Source of the DNA: Oscillospiraceae bacterium
Lineage (GTDB): Bacteria > Bacillota_A > Clostridia > Oscillospirales > WRJC01
Reading direction: 5' to 3'
NCBI GenBank assembly: GCA_009782405.1
Contig: WRJC01000016.1
Span: 1-64,000, forward strand
Length of the DNA stretch: 64,000 nt
Part shown: one piece after another, positions 42,874 to 52,687 of the stretch
Layout: every line of letters begins with the position of its first letter
Position numbering within the stretch: position 1 is the stretch's first letter
Notes under the pieces: generated by a model
What the model saw: the letters and a program-made list of their open reading frames with translations, nothing else
Database searches by the model: none
What the model was told of the DNA's origin: nothing
Translations under genes and position numbers: made by a program

Positions 42874-45651
42874 TCACTCTGCGTTGAGCCCGCAGCATTT
42901 TTTGTATTTTTTTCCGCTTCCGCAAGGGCACGTTTCGTTGCGCCCGACTTTTTCGCTTTTGGCTTTCACGACAGGCTTTTTTTTCGCCGTCGATTCCCCT
43001 CCATGGGTAGCTATATCGCCTTTGGCGACTTGTTTGCGCGTCATCGCATCCAGTTTCGGCACTACGTTCATTATGTGGCGAACGGTGGTTTCTTTTATGT
43101 TTTGAATAACAGCTTCGAACATATCCGCGCCTTCCATTCTGTAATCGATTATCGGATCCCTTTGCGCATAAGCGCGAAGCCCGATCGACCCGGTTAGGTC
43201 GCTCATCGCGTCAATATGATCCATCCAGTTTTCATCCACTGCATTGAGCAATATGACGCGTTCTATTTCCCTCATAGTGTCCGTTTTTTTGAAAAAATCG
43301 TCGAAAATGGTTTCTTTTTGCGCATAAATTTCCCGGGCGCGCCCGATGAGCGTTTCTTTTATATTTTCGGCGTCTGTTTTTTGTTTTTCTTCGAGCGAAA
43401 AAAACACGAAATCCTTATCGGAAGTCAGCCGGTATTCCAAAAAATGTGCGCGGAGCCCCTCGAAATTCCATTCGGATGCTTCTTCCCCCGAACAATATTC
43501 GTCCACTGCTCCATTTACCGAATCTTGGATCATGGCGAAAATCCTTTCTTTGAGGTCGGCTCCGTCCAGCACTTCTTTTCGCTGCGCATATATGATTTTT
43601 CTTTGCTGGTTCATCACGTCATCGTAGCGGAGCACGTTTTTGCGCCGTTCGAAGTTGTTGCCTTCGAGCCTTTTTTGCGCGCTTTCGATGGTATTCGACA
43701 AAATTTTGGCGTCTATGGGCGTGTCTTCGCCGAGTCTGGCCGCTATGCCCAAAATCCTGTCGCTTCCGAAAAGGCGCATCAAATCGTCTTCGAGGGACAA
43801 AAAGAACCTCGCTTCGCCGGGGTCTCCCTGACGGCCCGAACGCCCGCGCAATTGGTTGTCTATCCTTCGGCTCTCGTGGCGTTCCGTGCCGAGGATGTAC
43901 AGCCCTCCGACTTCTATGACCTGCGTTTTTTCGGGTTCTATTATTTTTTTGTATTTTTCGGTCAATTCCTGAAAATGCGCCCTGTTTTTTAGTATCTTTT
44001 CGTCTGCGGTTTGAAAGAAACTGATAGCGTTCACGATGTCGCTTTCGGTGAGAAGTACGCCGGTTTCGGGATCGGTTTCTTTGCGCATTTCGGCTTTCGC
44101 CATAAATTCGTCGTTGCCGCCCAGCATTATGTCAGTTCCGCGCCCCGCCATGTTGGTGGAGATGGTGACTGCCCCGAATCTTCCCGCTTGCGCCACTATT
44201 TCCGCTTCCTTGTCGTGATATTTGGCATTGAGCACATTATGTTTTATTCCTTCTTTTTTTAGTATGGCCGACAAAAATTCCGATTTTTCGACTGAAACAG
44301 TGCCCACGAGGATCGGCTGGCCTTTTTGGTGGCACTCTTTTATCTGTTCGATTATGGCTTTGTATTTTCCTATTATGGATGTGTATACCACGTCGTTGTG
44401 GTCTTTTCTGATCATGGGTTTGTTCGTGGGTATTTCGACCACGTCGAGGTTGTAAATCTCGCGGAACTCGTTGTCTTCGGTCAGCGCCGTACCCGTCATT
44501 CCCGAAAGTTTTCTATAAAGCCTGAAATAGTTCTGGAAAGTTATCGTGGCTTGGGTTTTGCTTTCGCGCTCTATTTTTACGCCTTCTTTGGCTTCGACTG
44601 CTTGGTGCAGGCCGTCGGACCACCTCCTGCCCGGCATCATGCGCCCCGTGAAAGTGTCCACTATCACGATTTGTTCGTCCTTGACCACGTAATCGACTTC
44701 GTTTTGCATCACGCCAACCGCTTTTATGCCGATGTTCACATGGTGGCTTATATCCGTGTTTTCGGGATCCGACAAATTTTCTATCCCGAAATATTCTTCG
44801 GCTTTTTTTATCCCGTTTTTAGTCAAAACGGCAGTCCGGGCCTTTTCGTCCACGATATAGTCTTCTTTGACATCTTCATAGGATTGTTTTTCGTCGATTT
44901 CCTTGATTTTGAACATCCTCATTTTTTTTACCAGTTTGTCGGTTCTTTCGTACAAGTCGGTGGATTTTTCGCCGTGCCCCGATATGATCAGCGGAGTCCT
45001 GGCTTCATCTATCAAAATCGAGTCCACTTCGTCCACAATGGCGAATACATGGCCCCTTTGAACCATTTGTTCTTTGTATGTCACCAAATTGTCCCTGAGG
45101 TAATCAAAACCCATTTCGTTGTTCGTGCCGTAAGTTATATCGGCATTATACGCATCCTGGCGTTCGTTTTTGGGCGTGGGCTGCACAATGAGCCCCACGG
45201 TCAGACCCAAAAAATTGAACACTTTGCCTATGATTTCGCTTCCGTAGCGCGCTAAGTATTCATTGACCGTGACGATATGCACGCCCTCGCCTGTAAGCGC
45301 GTTGAGATATGCGGGACAAGCGGCGAGATATGTTTTTCCTTCGCCGGTTTTGACTTCCGATATCCTGCCCTGATGCAAGATAATTCCCGCGAGTATCTGC
45401 ACCCTGTACAATCTTTTGTGCAGAACCCTGTGGGAAGTTTCGCTGACTGCCGCATAGGCGTCGGGCAGTATGTCGTCGAGGCTTTCGCCGTCCGCGAGCC
45501 TTTTTTTTAAGGCAGGCGTGGTATTTTTTAGCTCTTCGTCGGTCATGTTTTTGTATTTGTCGAAAAGGGCATCCACCTTTTTGCATATCGGCTCGATTTT
45601 TTTCAGCTGCCTCGACGAATACGTTCCGAATATTTTTTTTAATAATCCCAT
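42874..45651 (-). CDS. secA: Preprotein translocase ATPase SecA
   Basis: About 925 residues. Motor that drives secretory proteins through SecYEG. Start ATG 45651 (MGLLKKIFG, the usual beginning); a TTG two codons upstream (45657) is closer to the GGAGG site and may be used. Motifs: KTGEGKTYLAACPAY (Walker A), AIVDEVDSILIDEARTPL (Walker B), the block STNMAGRGTDIMLGG, and QLRGRSGRQGDPG of the second RecA fold. The C-terminal zinc tail reads CPCGSGKKYKKCCG (SecB/ribosome-binding type). Monocistronic, bounded by repeat copy 2 and the divergent trmL. Confidence 0.98.
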   Translation of the reverse strand: MGLLKKIFGTYSSRQLKKIEPICKKVDALFDKYKNMTDEELKNTTPALKKRLADGESLDDILPDAYAAVSETSHRVLHKRLYRVQILAGIILHQGRISEVKTGEGKTYLAACPAYLNALTGEGVHIVTVNEYLARYGSEIIGKVFNFLGLTVGLIVQPTPKNERQDAYNADITYGTNNEMGFDYLRDNLVTYKEQMVQRGHVFAIVDEVDSILIDEARTPLIISGHGEKSTDLYERTDKLVKKMRMFKIKEIDEKQSYEDVKEDYIVDEKARTAVLTKNGIKKAEEYFGIENLSDPENTDISHHVNIGIKAVGVMQNEVDYVVKDEQIVIVDTFTGRMMPGRRWSDGLHQAVEAKEGVKIERESKTQATITFQNYFRLYRKLSGMTGTALTEDNEFREIYNLDVVEIPTNKPMIRKDHNDVVYTSIIGKYKAIIEQIKECHQKGQPILVGTVSVEKSEFLSAILKKEGIKHNVLNAKYHDKEAEIVAQAGRFGAVTISTNMAGRGTDIMLGGNDEFMAKAEMRKETDPETGVLLTESDIVNAISFFQTADEKILKNRAHFQELTEKYKKIIEPEKTQVIEVGGLYILGTERHESRRIDNQLRGRSGRQGDPGEARFFLSLEDDLMRLFGSDRILGIAARLGEDTPIDAKILSNTIESAQKRLEGNNFERRKNVLRYDDVMNQQRKIIYAQRKEVLDGADLKERIFAMIQDSVNGAVDEYCSGEEASEWNFEGLRAHFLEYRLTSDKDFVFFSLEEKQKTDAENIKETLIGRAREIYAQKETIFDDFFKKTDTMREIERVILLNAVDENWMDHIDAMSDLTGSIGLRAYAQRDPIIDYRMEGADMFEAVIQNIKETTVRHIMNVVPKLDAMTRKQVAKGDIATHGGESTAKKKPVVKAKSEKVGRNETCPCGSGKKYKKCCGLNAE

Positions 45652-45774
45652 AATCAAAATTCACCTCCGAGATTTTTGACTGCGCCGATGAAATTATGTT
45701 ACCACAACAATATAGATTTTTTTACAATTATGTGTTAAAATTTAAATATAACTAAAATTTGGGAGGTGATTTGC

Positions 45775-46260
45775 ATGATAAACGTGGTTTTGATAGAACC
45801 TGAAATTCCCCAAAACACAGGAAACATAGCGAGAACCTGCGCGGCGGTCGGAGCAAGGCTCCATTTGGTGGAACCGCTCGGGTTTAAAATCGACGATTCG
45901 AAACTAAAACGTTCCGGTCTCGATTATTGGCATTATCTGGATATAATGTACTATAAAGGCACAGACGATTTTTTTGAGGCGAGCAAAAACCAAAATATAT
46001 ATTTTTTCACCACGAAAGCGGCGAAAAATTATTCAACAATGAAATACGGCGAAAATCCGTATTTGGTTTTCGGCAAAGAAACGGCCGGGCTCCCCGAAAA
46101 AATATTGAAGGGCAATCCGGATTTTTGCGTGAGGATCCCGATGAAAGATTCCCTTCGCAGCCTGAACTTGTCAAATGCCGTTGCAGTGGGTGTATATGAG
46201 GCGCTGCGGCAAAATGGTTTTGCCGGGCTAAAATCGGAAGGCATATTTTCGGATTTTTGA
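45775..46260 (+). CDS. trmL: tRNA (cytidine(34)-2'-O)-methyltransferase TrmL
   Basis: 161 residues from ATG 45775, eight bases behind GGGAGG; a GTG at 45766 falls inside that site. SPOUT-class methyltransferase that methylates the wobble base of tRNA-Leu species. Motifs: VLIEPEIPQNTGNIARTCAA at the start, GLDYWHYLD, then LVFGKETAGLPEKIL and RIPMKDSLRSLNLSNAVAVGVYEALRQ, which form the knot for S-adenosylmethionine. Length and motifs match the family in full. Confidence 0.95.
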   Translation: MINVVLIEPEIPQNTGNIARTCAAVGARLHLVEPLGFKIDDSKLKRSGLDYWHYLDIMYYKGTDDFFEASKNQNIYFFTTKAAKNYSTMKYGENPYLVFGKETAGLPEKILKGNPDFCVRIPMKDSLRSLNLSNAVAVGVYEALRQNGFAGLKSEGIFSDF

Positions 46261-46267
46261 AACGCAT

Positions 46268-46310
46268 AAAAGTCAACAAAAAATTCACAAAATTTTTGTT
46301 GACTTTTTTT
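46268..46310 (+). terminator. Terminator of trmL
   Basis: AAAAGTCAACAAAAA (46268-46282) pairs with TTTTTGTTGACTTTT (46293-46307) and a T-run follows. The right arm also carries the -35 box of the helD promoter. Confidence 0.8.
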
Positions 46311-46327
46311 TGGATAGGTGTTATACT
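46299..46327 (+). promoter_or_regulatory. Sigma-A promoter of helD, inside the trmL terminator
   Basis: TTGACT (46299-46304), 17-base spacer and TATACT (46322-46327), 32 bases before the ATG. The -35 box is part of the terminator stem. Confidence 0.7.
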
Positions 46328-46359
46328 TAAGGTTCACAAAAATTCGAGGGAGTGGTTTT

Positions 46360-48591
46360 ATGCAAAAAAACGCGACCGATTTTAACTTTACCAAAGAAAA
46401 GGAAATCGAATATCTGAAAATTATTTTGGAGGAGCTAAAAAAAGAGAGCGAAAACATCAAACAGCTTACCCAACAGGAAAAAGAATTCATAGCGGCGGCC
46501 CAAAGCTATATGCACGAAAAAGTATACGACATGGATCCCCAGGAAATCAGGGCCAATCGTCAAATTTTGGAAAACATGGTCGATTCGGCGTACAACTTGC
46601 TGGCTAAAAACAAAAGATTGCAAAAAATGATTAATTCTCCCTATTTCGGAAGAATTTCTTTTTTGTTCGACGATGCAAAATCCGCCGAAAGCATAAAAAG
46701 AGGATCGCCGGTGGACAGTTTCGGAAATTTCCAGATATATATCGGCATACATTCTTTCATAGCAGAATTGAAAAACCTTATATATGATTGGCGCTCGCCG
46801 ATTGCGAGCATGTTCTACGACTATGAAACCGGGCGCGCGCAGTACATAGCCCCAAAGGGCGCGATGGCCGGGGAAATAAATCTGAAAAGGCAATACAAAA
46901 TAAACGGCGGATCCATGGAATTCATGTTTGAAAGCGACATAACAATCGACGACGAGATACTTCAGGAGCAGCTGAGCAAATCTTCGAGCGAAAAGATGAA
47001 AAACATCGTGGCCACGATACAAAAAGAACAAAACGCGATAATCCGCGACGAAAATTCCGATGTTTTGATCATACAGGGAGTGGCGGGTTCGGGAAAGACT
47101 TCGATCGCGCTGCACAGAGTGGCCTATCTGCTGTATTTGCTCAAGGACAAAATCTATTCCGAAAACATGATGATAATTTCGCCCAACAAAGTGTTTTCGG
47201 ATTACATCTCGAACGTGCTTCCGGAACTCGGCGAAGAGCAGATACTTCAAATGACCTTCGACGACATAGCGGAGCATGAACTTGACGCATACTGCGAATA
47301 TCAGAACCTTCACAGCCAAATTTCGGAACTTCTCGAAAACTGCGACCAAAATTTGACCGAACGGATTGCGTTCAAATCCACCGGCGAATTTTTGGAAAAA
47401 ATGAACGAATACATCGATTATGTAGAACTGACGCACTTCGCCCCCGAAAGCTTCACTTATGTCCAGGACGATAACGGGAGCTATGAAATGGGAAGAGTTT
47501 TCGAAGTATCGGAGCATTATTTGCGCAGCAGGTTCGCCGCCTATAAGCGATTCCCGGCTTTGAGGCGGCTTGAGATGATCGTCGGGGAAATAATAGACAA
47601 GCTGATGGATTTTTACAAAATAAAAGAAACCAAAATAAGGAAAATACAGCTGCGAAACAAAATATATTCGATGTTCCGGGATTCGAAAGACATAATTAAG
47701 CTGTACGGCGAAATGTACAAATACATCAAAGCTGAAACCATGTACATACCCAAAAAAGTGAAAATCAACAGGACGATAAAAACCCAAAAAGGAGAAAAAG
47801 TGCAGAAAGTCGAAAGATATCTGATCGCTTACGACGACATCGCCCCTCTCCTTTATTTAAAGAGCATGATATTCGGCGTGGACAGCTTTTTGTATGTCCG
47901 GCATTTGCTCGTGGACGAAATGCAAGACTATTCCCCTGTGCACTATGCATTTTTCAACAAATTGTTCGTTTGCAAAAAGACAATCTTGGGAGATGTGAAC
48001 CAACTTGTAAACCCATACTGTCTTGGTTCGTCGCAGGAAAAAATTTCGGCCATTTATGAAAAAATCCCAAAAACGAAAGTCACGAACATGACACTTTTGA
48101 AAAGCTACAGGTCGACTGCGGAAATCACGGAATTCGCAAAAAAAATAATCCGCAACGACAAATTGCAATTGATCGAGCGCCACGGCGAAGAACCGGAACT
48201 CATAAAATGCGAAAACTTCGAAGATGAATCGGAAAAAATAGCGACCATCGCAAAAGAGAACTTGAAAAAAGGGCATAAATCCACCGGAATAATCTGCAAA
48301 ACCGACAAATATGCGGAAAATCTGTACAATATGCTAAAAGAAAAACCCGATTTCGAAATAGCTTTGCTGACCGCCAAAAGCGAAAAATTCGACAACAGCC
48401 TTGTAGTCACCACCGCCTATTTGGCAAAAGGGCTGGAATTTGACTGCGTGATTTTGCCCGGCGCCGATTCCGAAAACTACAAAAGCGAAATCGACAGGCA
48501 AATGCTGTACATCGGGGTCACGAGGGCACTGCACAGGCTTGTTTTGCTTTATGAAAACAAAATAACGGAATTATTGAAAATAGTAAAATAA
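46360..48591 (+). CDS. helD: HelD-type RNA polymerase-recycling ATPase (UvrD-like superfamily 1)
   Basis: 743 residues from ATG 46360 behind GAGGGAG. HelD strips stalled RNA polymerase from DNA. The N-terminal coiled-coil arm (about 5-60) that enters the secondary channel is visible, followed by the family block FGRISFLFD and IYDWRSPIASMFYDYE. ATPase motifs: Walker A GVAGSGKTSIALHR (near 243), LVDEMQDYSP (Walker B), and AKGLEFDCVILPGAD plus YIGVTRALHRLVLL towards the end. The pattern differs from true UvrD/PcrA by the N-terminal arm. Followed 16 bases later by the nucleotidyltransferase gene. Confidence 0.92.
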   Translation: MQKNATDFNFTKEKEIEYLKIILEELKKESENIKQLTQQEKEFIAAAQSYMHEKVYDMDPQEIRANRQILENMVDSAYNLLAKNKRLQKMINSPYFGRISFLFDDAKSAESIKRGSPVDSFGNFQIYIGIHSFIAELKNLIYDWRSPIASMFYDYETGRAQYIAPKGAMAGEINLKRQYKINGGSMEFMFESDITIDDEILQEQLSKSSSEKMKNIVATIQKEQNAIIRDENSDVLIIQGVAGSGKTSIALHRVAYLLYLLKDKIYSENMMIISPNKVFSDYISNVLPELGEEQILQMTFDDIAEHELDAYCEYQNLHSQISELLENCDQNLTERIAFKSTGEFLEKMNEYIDYVELTHFAPESFTYVQDDNGSYEMGRVFEVSEHYLRSRFAAYKRFPALRRLEMIVGEIIDKLMDFYKIKETKIRKIQLRNKIYSMFRDSKDIIKLYGEMYKYIKAETMYIPKKVKINRTIKTQKGEKVQKVERYLIAYDDIAPLLYLKSMIFGVDSFLYVRHLLVDEMQDYSPVHYAFFNKLFVCKKTILGDVNQLVNPYCLGSSQEKISAIYEKIPKTKVTNMTLLKSYRSTAEITEFAKKIIRNDKLQLIERHGEEPELIKCENFEDESEKIATIAKENLKKGHKSTGIICKTDKYAENLYNMLKEKPDFEIALLTAKSEKFDNSLVVTTAYLAKGLEFDCVILPGADSENYKSEIDRQMLYIGVTRALHRLVLLYENKITELLKIVK

Positions 48592-48607
48592 AGGGGGTTT
48601 TGGCAAT

Positions 48608-49540
48608 ATGGAAAAAAATCAAAAAAAATTCGAAAGCGAAGAAGAAGTGACCAAACGATATTTGAATGCAGTCAGCGAATTTATTGAAACCGCGAAAAAA
48701 GATGTCAACGTGATCGCGGTGGTGGTCGCGGGAAGCCTTGCAAACGACGTGGTTTGGGAAAAAAGCGACATCGACGCTTTCGTCGTGGTGCGCGATCAGA
48801 AAATCACAGTGCCCGAATTTTGCCTTGACGCGGATGGCATAGTTTTGAATATGAACGTGCAGGAGCGCAATTCATTCGTGCGCATGCTCGAAGGCAGGGG
48901 TTTTGCGAACACTTTCATGTCGAAAGCCCAAGTCATGTACACGACTGACGAAAGCATAACGAAAATGGTAGAGCAAAACAAAACGGTAGGGGCAAACGAT
49001 GCCCAAAAATCGGCGATGATGTCGGCTTGCGACGCGGTGTGTTTTATTGAAAAAGCCGAAAAATGGCTGTATGTGAAAAAAGATTATACATATTGCCGCT
49101 ACTACATAATAAAAATGGCCGAAGCTTTCGCGAATTTGGAAATTTGGATGGCAGGGGAGGCGCCGGGAAGGGAAGCCTTGCAGCGCGCCCAAAGGCTGAA
49201 TCCGGCCCTGATCGAAAAATTTTATTATTTTCCCATGAAGGGCGAGCTTTCCACGGTGGAATTGGAAGAACTCCTGAAAGCAGCCGACGATTATTTGATG
49301 GGCAACATAGAATACATTTCCGCGCCCGTTTTGGAATATCTTGAAGATGGGGAAATAAAGACTTTGACCATGTTTTACAGGCATTTCCACGTTGGCGGGC
49401 ATTTTTTGGTGCATCTTCTCGTGTATTTGTCTCAAAAGGGAATAATCGACCAAGTGAGCGAAACGGTCAGGATAACCCCGAAAAGCCGGCCTAGTTTTGA
49501 AGAAATCGCTTTCATGTCGGTGAAAAACACGCAGATATAA
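48608..49540 (+). CDS. Polymerase-beta-type nucleotidyltransferase domain protein
   Basis: 310 residues. The N-terminal nucleotidyltransferase core shows AGSLANDVVWEKSDIDAFVV (near 41-60), the G-S-x(n)-D-x-D metal motif of enzymes that add NMP to antibiotics, proteins or RNA. The remaining two thirds are mostly helical with no motif I recognise. AAAGGGGG precedes the ATG. In one run with helD, perhaps co-transcribed. No HEPN partner as in MNT-HEPN toxin pairs. Substrate unknown; an aminoglycoside-type or regulatory role is possible. Confidence 0.7.
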   Translation: MEKNQKKFESEEEVTKRYLNAVSEFIETAKKDVNVIAVVVAGSLANDVVWEKSDIDAFVVVRDQKITVPEFCLDADGIVLNMNVQERNSFVRMLEGRGFANTFMSKAQVMYTTDESITKMVEQNKTVGANDAQKSAMMSACDAVCFIEKAEKWLYVKKDYTYCRYYIIKMAEAFANLEIWMAGEAPGREALQRAQRLNPALIEKFYYFPMKGELSTVELEELLKAADDYLMGNIEYISAPVLEYLEDGEIKTLTMFYRHFHVGGHFLVHLLVYLSQKGIIDQVSETVRITPKSRPSFEEIAFMSVKNTQI

Positions 49541-49581
49541 AAATAACATTTAATTTCATAAAAATATTTTTCAAAAACCTA

Positions 49582-49610
49582 TTGACATTTTGAAAATAAT
49601 ATAGTAAAAT
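49582..49610 (+). promoter_or_regulatory. Sigma-A promoter of the NfeD-flotillin operon
   Basis: TTGACA (49582-49587), 17-base spacer and TAAAAT (49605-49610), about 48 bases before the ATG. Confidence 0.75.
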
Positions 49611-49658
49611 AAGGGTAAACAATACTTACTATTATTTAACTGTTGCGAGGTGAAAAGG

Positions 49659-50351
49659 ATGAACGATTTTTTTGCGGGCTTGAGCGCGTTTCAAGCAGTA
49701 TTTTTTGTGATATCGCTATCTTCGACTGTAATATTGGTAATTCAGACGATTTTGGCCCTCGTTGGGATTTCGAACAACAATGACGCCGAAATCGGGGAAA
49801 GCTATTTAAGCGACGGCCACGCGGATGCCGATGGCGGCGCCCCGGATTTCGATGCGGACGCCGAGGTTTCCGCCGACCACGATTTGGCCGATGACGCAGA
49901 TGACGGAGGCGGCGATGGAGAGCTCCATGACGCGCACGGGCTCAGGCTGTTCACGGTCAGGGGAATAATGGCATTTTTAATGATGGGCAGCTGGGTCGGG
50001 TTCTTTATGTCGCGGGCGGGCGCAAATGAAATCCTGTCGCTTTTTTGCGCGTTTGCGAGCGGCAGCGTCACGCTTGTGTTCATGGCCAAGCTCATGCAGA
50101 TCATATTGGGGATGCAGGAGGACGGAACCACGAAACTGAAAAACGCGCTCGGGCAGACAGGACAGGTGTACATAAAAATCCCGGGAGCGGAAAAAGGCAA
50201 AGGGAAAGTCAACGTGACGGTGCAGGAAAAGCTGTGCGAATTCGAAGCGGTGACGGAACAGGGCGAAACGATAAAAACCGGCGAAATCGTCTATGTCACA
50301 GACATCAGGTCGGGCAATGTCTTGGTCGTGGAAAAAGTAAAAGATGAATAA
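49659..50351 (+). CDS. NfeD-like membrane protein (flotillin partner)
   Basis: 230 residues from ATG 49659, eight bases behind GAGG; a GTG at 49650 overlaps that site. Membrane segment near 10-35, an outside or cytoplasmic acidic loop with many Asp, Gly and His (about 48-90: DGHADADGGAPDF-like), two further membrane segments (about 100-150), then a C-terminal OB-fold domain (LGQTGQVYIKIPG up to GNVLVVEKV). NfeD proteins assist flotillins in ordering membrane regions and sensing envelope state. Directly upstream of the flotillin gene (33 bases), like yuaF-yuaG in Bacillus. Confidence 0.85.
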   Translation: MNDFFAGLSAFQAVFFVISLSSTVILVIQTILALVGISNNNDAEIGESYLSDGHADADGGAPDFDADAEVSADHDLADDADDGGGDGELHDAHGLRLFTVRGIMAFLMMGSWVGFFMSRAGANEILSLFCAFASGSVTLVFMAKLMQIILGMQEDGTTKLKNALGQTGQVYIKIPGAEKGKGKVNVTVQEKLCEFEAVTEQGETIKTGEIVYVTDIRSGNVLVVEKVKDE

Positions 50352-50384
50352 AAATTTAATTAAAAGTTCAAGGAGGTTTATCTC

Positions 50385-51770
50385 ATGGAAATTTTATGGT
50401 TGGCGGGAATCATGGTCTTTTTGTTCTTTTTTATCAGCATAACCCTGTTGTCGAGATACAAAAAATGCCCCTCCGACAAAATATTGGTCGTGTACGGGAA
50501 ACTCGGGCAGGACAAGGAAGGAAATGAAAGAAGCTCCAAATGCATACACGGGGGAGCGATATTCATAATGCCCGTATTCCAGTCGTATCAGTTTTTGGAT
50601 CTCACCCCCATATCGATCAGCGTGGATCTGAGAAACACGCTGAGCCGGCAGAATATCAGGATCGACGTGCCTTCGAGGTTCACCGTGGGGATATCGACCG
50701 AGCCGGGCATCATGCAAAACGCGGCCGAGAGGCTGCTCGGGCTGCCGCTTTCCGAAGTGCAGGAACTGGCGAAGGATATCATCTTGGGCCAGCTGAGGCT
50801 CGTGATCGCCACGATGAACATTGAGGAAATCAACTCCGACAGGGATATGTTCCTCGAAGCGGTTTCCAGCAACGTCGAAACGGAGCTCAAAAAAATCGGC
50901 CTCAGGCTCATAAACGTCAATATAACGGACATCACCGACGAATCGGGGTATATCCTGTCGTTGGGCAAAGAAGCCGCCGCAAAAGCGATAAACGAAGCCA
51001 AACGCACGGTGGCCCTGCAGGACAAAGAGGGCTCGATCGGCGAATCCAACGCCAAGCGCGACCAGCGCATCGCCACTTCCAAAGCCGATTCCGATGCGAT
51101 AAAAGGCGAAAACGAGGCCAAGATGAGCATCGCGCAGTCCGACGCCGAAAGGCGCGAGCGCGAAGCGGAAGCTTTAAAACGCGCCACAATAGCTGAAAAA
51201 ACCCAGCAAGCGGCCGCCGACGAGGAATCCTATGAAGCCCAGAGGACAGCAGAGCTCAAAAGGGCCGAACTCGAAAAGGCCAAACAGGAAGCGGACATAA
51301 TAGTGAAAGTGAATATAGAAAAAGAACAACTCGAAATCCGCGCCGAAGCCGAAGCCGAGCAGATCCGCCGCAAGGCGGCGGGCGAAGCGGACGCTACGTT
51401 AGCCAGGCTGACGGCGGAAGCAAAAGGGAACCAAGAAATACTGCTGCGCCAAGCCGAAGGATTTGGCAAAATCGTGGAGGCCGCCGGAGGCGACGTCAAA
51501 GCGGCGATACAACTTATGATCGCGGATAAAATAGATGAAATCGTAAAAATCCAAGTCGAGGCGATCAAAAGCCTAAAAATCGACAAAGTCACCGTTTGGG
51601 ATAGCATGGGCGGCGATGGAAAAAGCCCCGCCACCGCCAACTTTCTCTCGGGGATGCTGAAAGCCGTTCCGCCTTTAAACGAAATGTTCAAAATGGCCGG
51701 AATGGAAATACCGCAATACTTGGGCACTGAAGTAAGCGAAAAAACAACGGAAATCGCCGAAGCCGAATAA
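50385..51770 (+). CDS. floT: Flotillin-like SPFH-domain scaffold protein
   Basis: 461 residues. N-terminal membrane hairpin/helix (about 3-22), SPFH domain (about 30-190), then a long coiled coil (about 195-370) rich in Glu-Ala repeats (for example EIRAEAEAEQIRRKAAGEAD), and a C-terminal segment with TVWDSMGGDGKSPATANFLSGML. Flotillins form oligomers that organise functional membrane microdomains. AAGGAGG precedes the ATG. Length lies between FloA and FloT of Bacillus; the Ala/Glu-repeat region and the NfeD partner favour the FloT type. Ends at a strong bidirectional terminator. Confidence 0.92.
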   Translation: MEILWLAGIMVFLFFFISITLLSRYKKCPSDKILVVYGKLGQDKEGNERSSKCIHGGAIFIMPVFQSYQFLDLTPISISVDLRNTLSRQNIRIDVPSRFTVGISTEPGIMQNAAERLLGLPLSEVQELAKDIILGQLRLVIATMNIEEINSDRDMFLEAVSSNVETELKKIGLRLINVNITDITDESGYILSLGKEAAAKAINEAKRTVALQDKEGSIGESNAKRDQRIATSKADSDAIKGENEAKMSIAQSDAERREREAEALKRATIAEKTQQAAADEESYEAQRTAELKRAELEKAKQEADIIVKVNIEKEQLEIRAEAEAEQIRRKAAGEADATLARLTAEAKGNQEILLRQAEGFGKIVEAAGGDVKAAIQLMIADKIDEIVKIQVEAIKSLKIDKVTVWDSMGGDGKSPATANFLSGMLKAVPPLNEMFKMAGMEIPQYLGTEVSEKTTEIAEAE

Positions 51771-51788
51771 AAAAAAGTACAATCGCTC

Positions 51789-51837
51789 AAAACAAAGTGA
51801 AAAAAGCCAAAATGGCCTTTTTCACTTGGTTTGTTTT
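51789..51837. terminator. Strong bidirectional terminator
   Basis: AAGTGAAAAAAGCC pairs with GGCCTTTTTCACTT around a short AAAAT loop, and the flanks AAAACAA/TTGTTTT extend the stem. It ends both the flotillin operon and the convergent aldolase gene. Confidence 0.85.
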
Positions 51838-52687
51838 AAATATCTGCGGAACTTAGATTGCAAACGGCTATTCGGCGTTTTACCGTTTGTTTCACTTTTT
51901 CGCGGCCTGCCGAAAGATATATTTTAGGGTCGAATGCTTCCGGGTTTTCGGCGATTGCTTGTTTTACGCCCTTTGTGAACTCGATGCGCAGTTCCGTGGC
52001 GTAATTCACTTTGCAAATTCCCCGTCTTATGCAAGCTTTGACATCCGCGTCGGGCAAACCCGAAGTGCCATGCAGCACAAGCGGTATATCGATATGTTCC
52101 GCAATAAGCCCGATGCGCGGAATGTCGAGTTTTGGCGCGCCATCGTAAATTCCGTGAGATGTGCCTATTCCGACAGCTAACGAAAAAACGCCTGTTTGTT
52201 TTACAAACTCTGCCGCTTCGGCCGGATCGGTATATCCCGGTCCGTCCGATTCGGCGTCGTCTTCTTTTCCACCCACTTTTCCGAGTTCCGCTTCAAGCGG
52301 TATCCCAAAAATTCCGCAAACCTCCCCGACTTTTTTAGTCAAATTTATGTTTTTTTCAAAATCGAGCCGGGAGCCATCGATCATGATCGATGTGTAGCCG
52401 TTTTTTATCGCCGTTGCCGCCATGATGAAACTTTCCCCGTGGTCTAAATGAACGGCTGTGGGTACTTTTGCATCTTCGGCAAGCGCCGCGAGCATGCGCC
52501 CCAAAAGTTTTATCCCCCCGTACCGGACAGTTGAAGGGGTGGTTTGCAAAATAACGGGCGAATCCATTTCTTCTGCGGCCAAAATGACCGCTTGCGCCAT
52601 TTCCATATTCTCCACATTGAACGCCCCGACGGCATAGCCGCCTTTTTTTGCCGCCGAAACCATTTCTTTTACAGTGTTTATCGGCAT
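51836..52687 (-). CDS. Class II ketose-bisphosphate aldolase (tagatose/fructose type)
   Basis: 283 residues. Zinc-dependent cleavage of fructose- or tagatose-1,6-bisphosphate to dihydroxyacetone phosphate and glyceraldehyde 3-phosphate. Zinc and catalytic sites: AVHLDHGES (His and Asp), LEAELGKVGGKEDD, GIGTSHGIYDG (His) and PLVLHGTSGLPD (His). Length fits the KbaY/GatY/Fba class. It overlaps the dehydrogenase gene upstream by ten bases. A galactitol-phosphate dehydrogenase partner points to tagatose bisphosphate as substrate, but a kinase and a PTS would also be needed and are absent. Confidence 0.92.
   Translation of the reverse strand: MPINTVKEMVSAAKKGGYAVGAFNVENMEMAQAVILAAEEMDSPVILQTTPSTVRYGGIKLLGRMLAALAEDAKVPTAVHLDHGESFIMAATAIKNGYTSIMIDGSRLDFEKNINLTKKVGEVCGIFGIPLEAELGKVGGKEDDAESDGPGYTDPAEAAEFVKQTGVFSLAVGIGTSHGIYDGAPKLDIPRIGLIAEHIDIPLVLHGTSGLPDADVKACIRRGICKVNYATELRIEFTKGVKQAIAENPEAFDPKIYLSAGREKVKQTVKRRIAVCNLSSADI

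Noticed and set aside
46435..47787. Antisense open frame of 450 codons opposite helD
   Set aside because: helD has all ATPase motifs; the antisense protein has no recognisable feature and no ribosome site.
48608..49540. MNT-HEPN toxin-antitoxin module
   Set aside because: The nucleotidyltransferase is long and has no small HEPN partner next to it.
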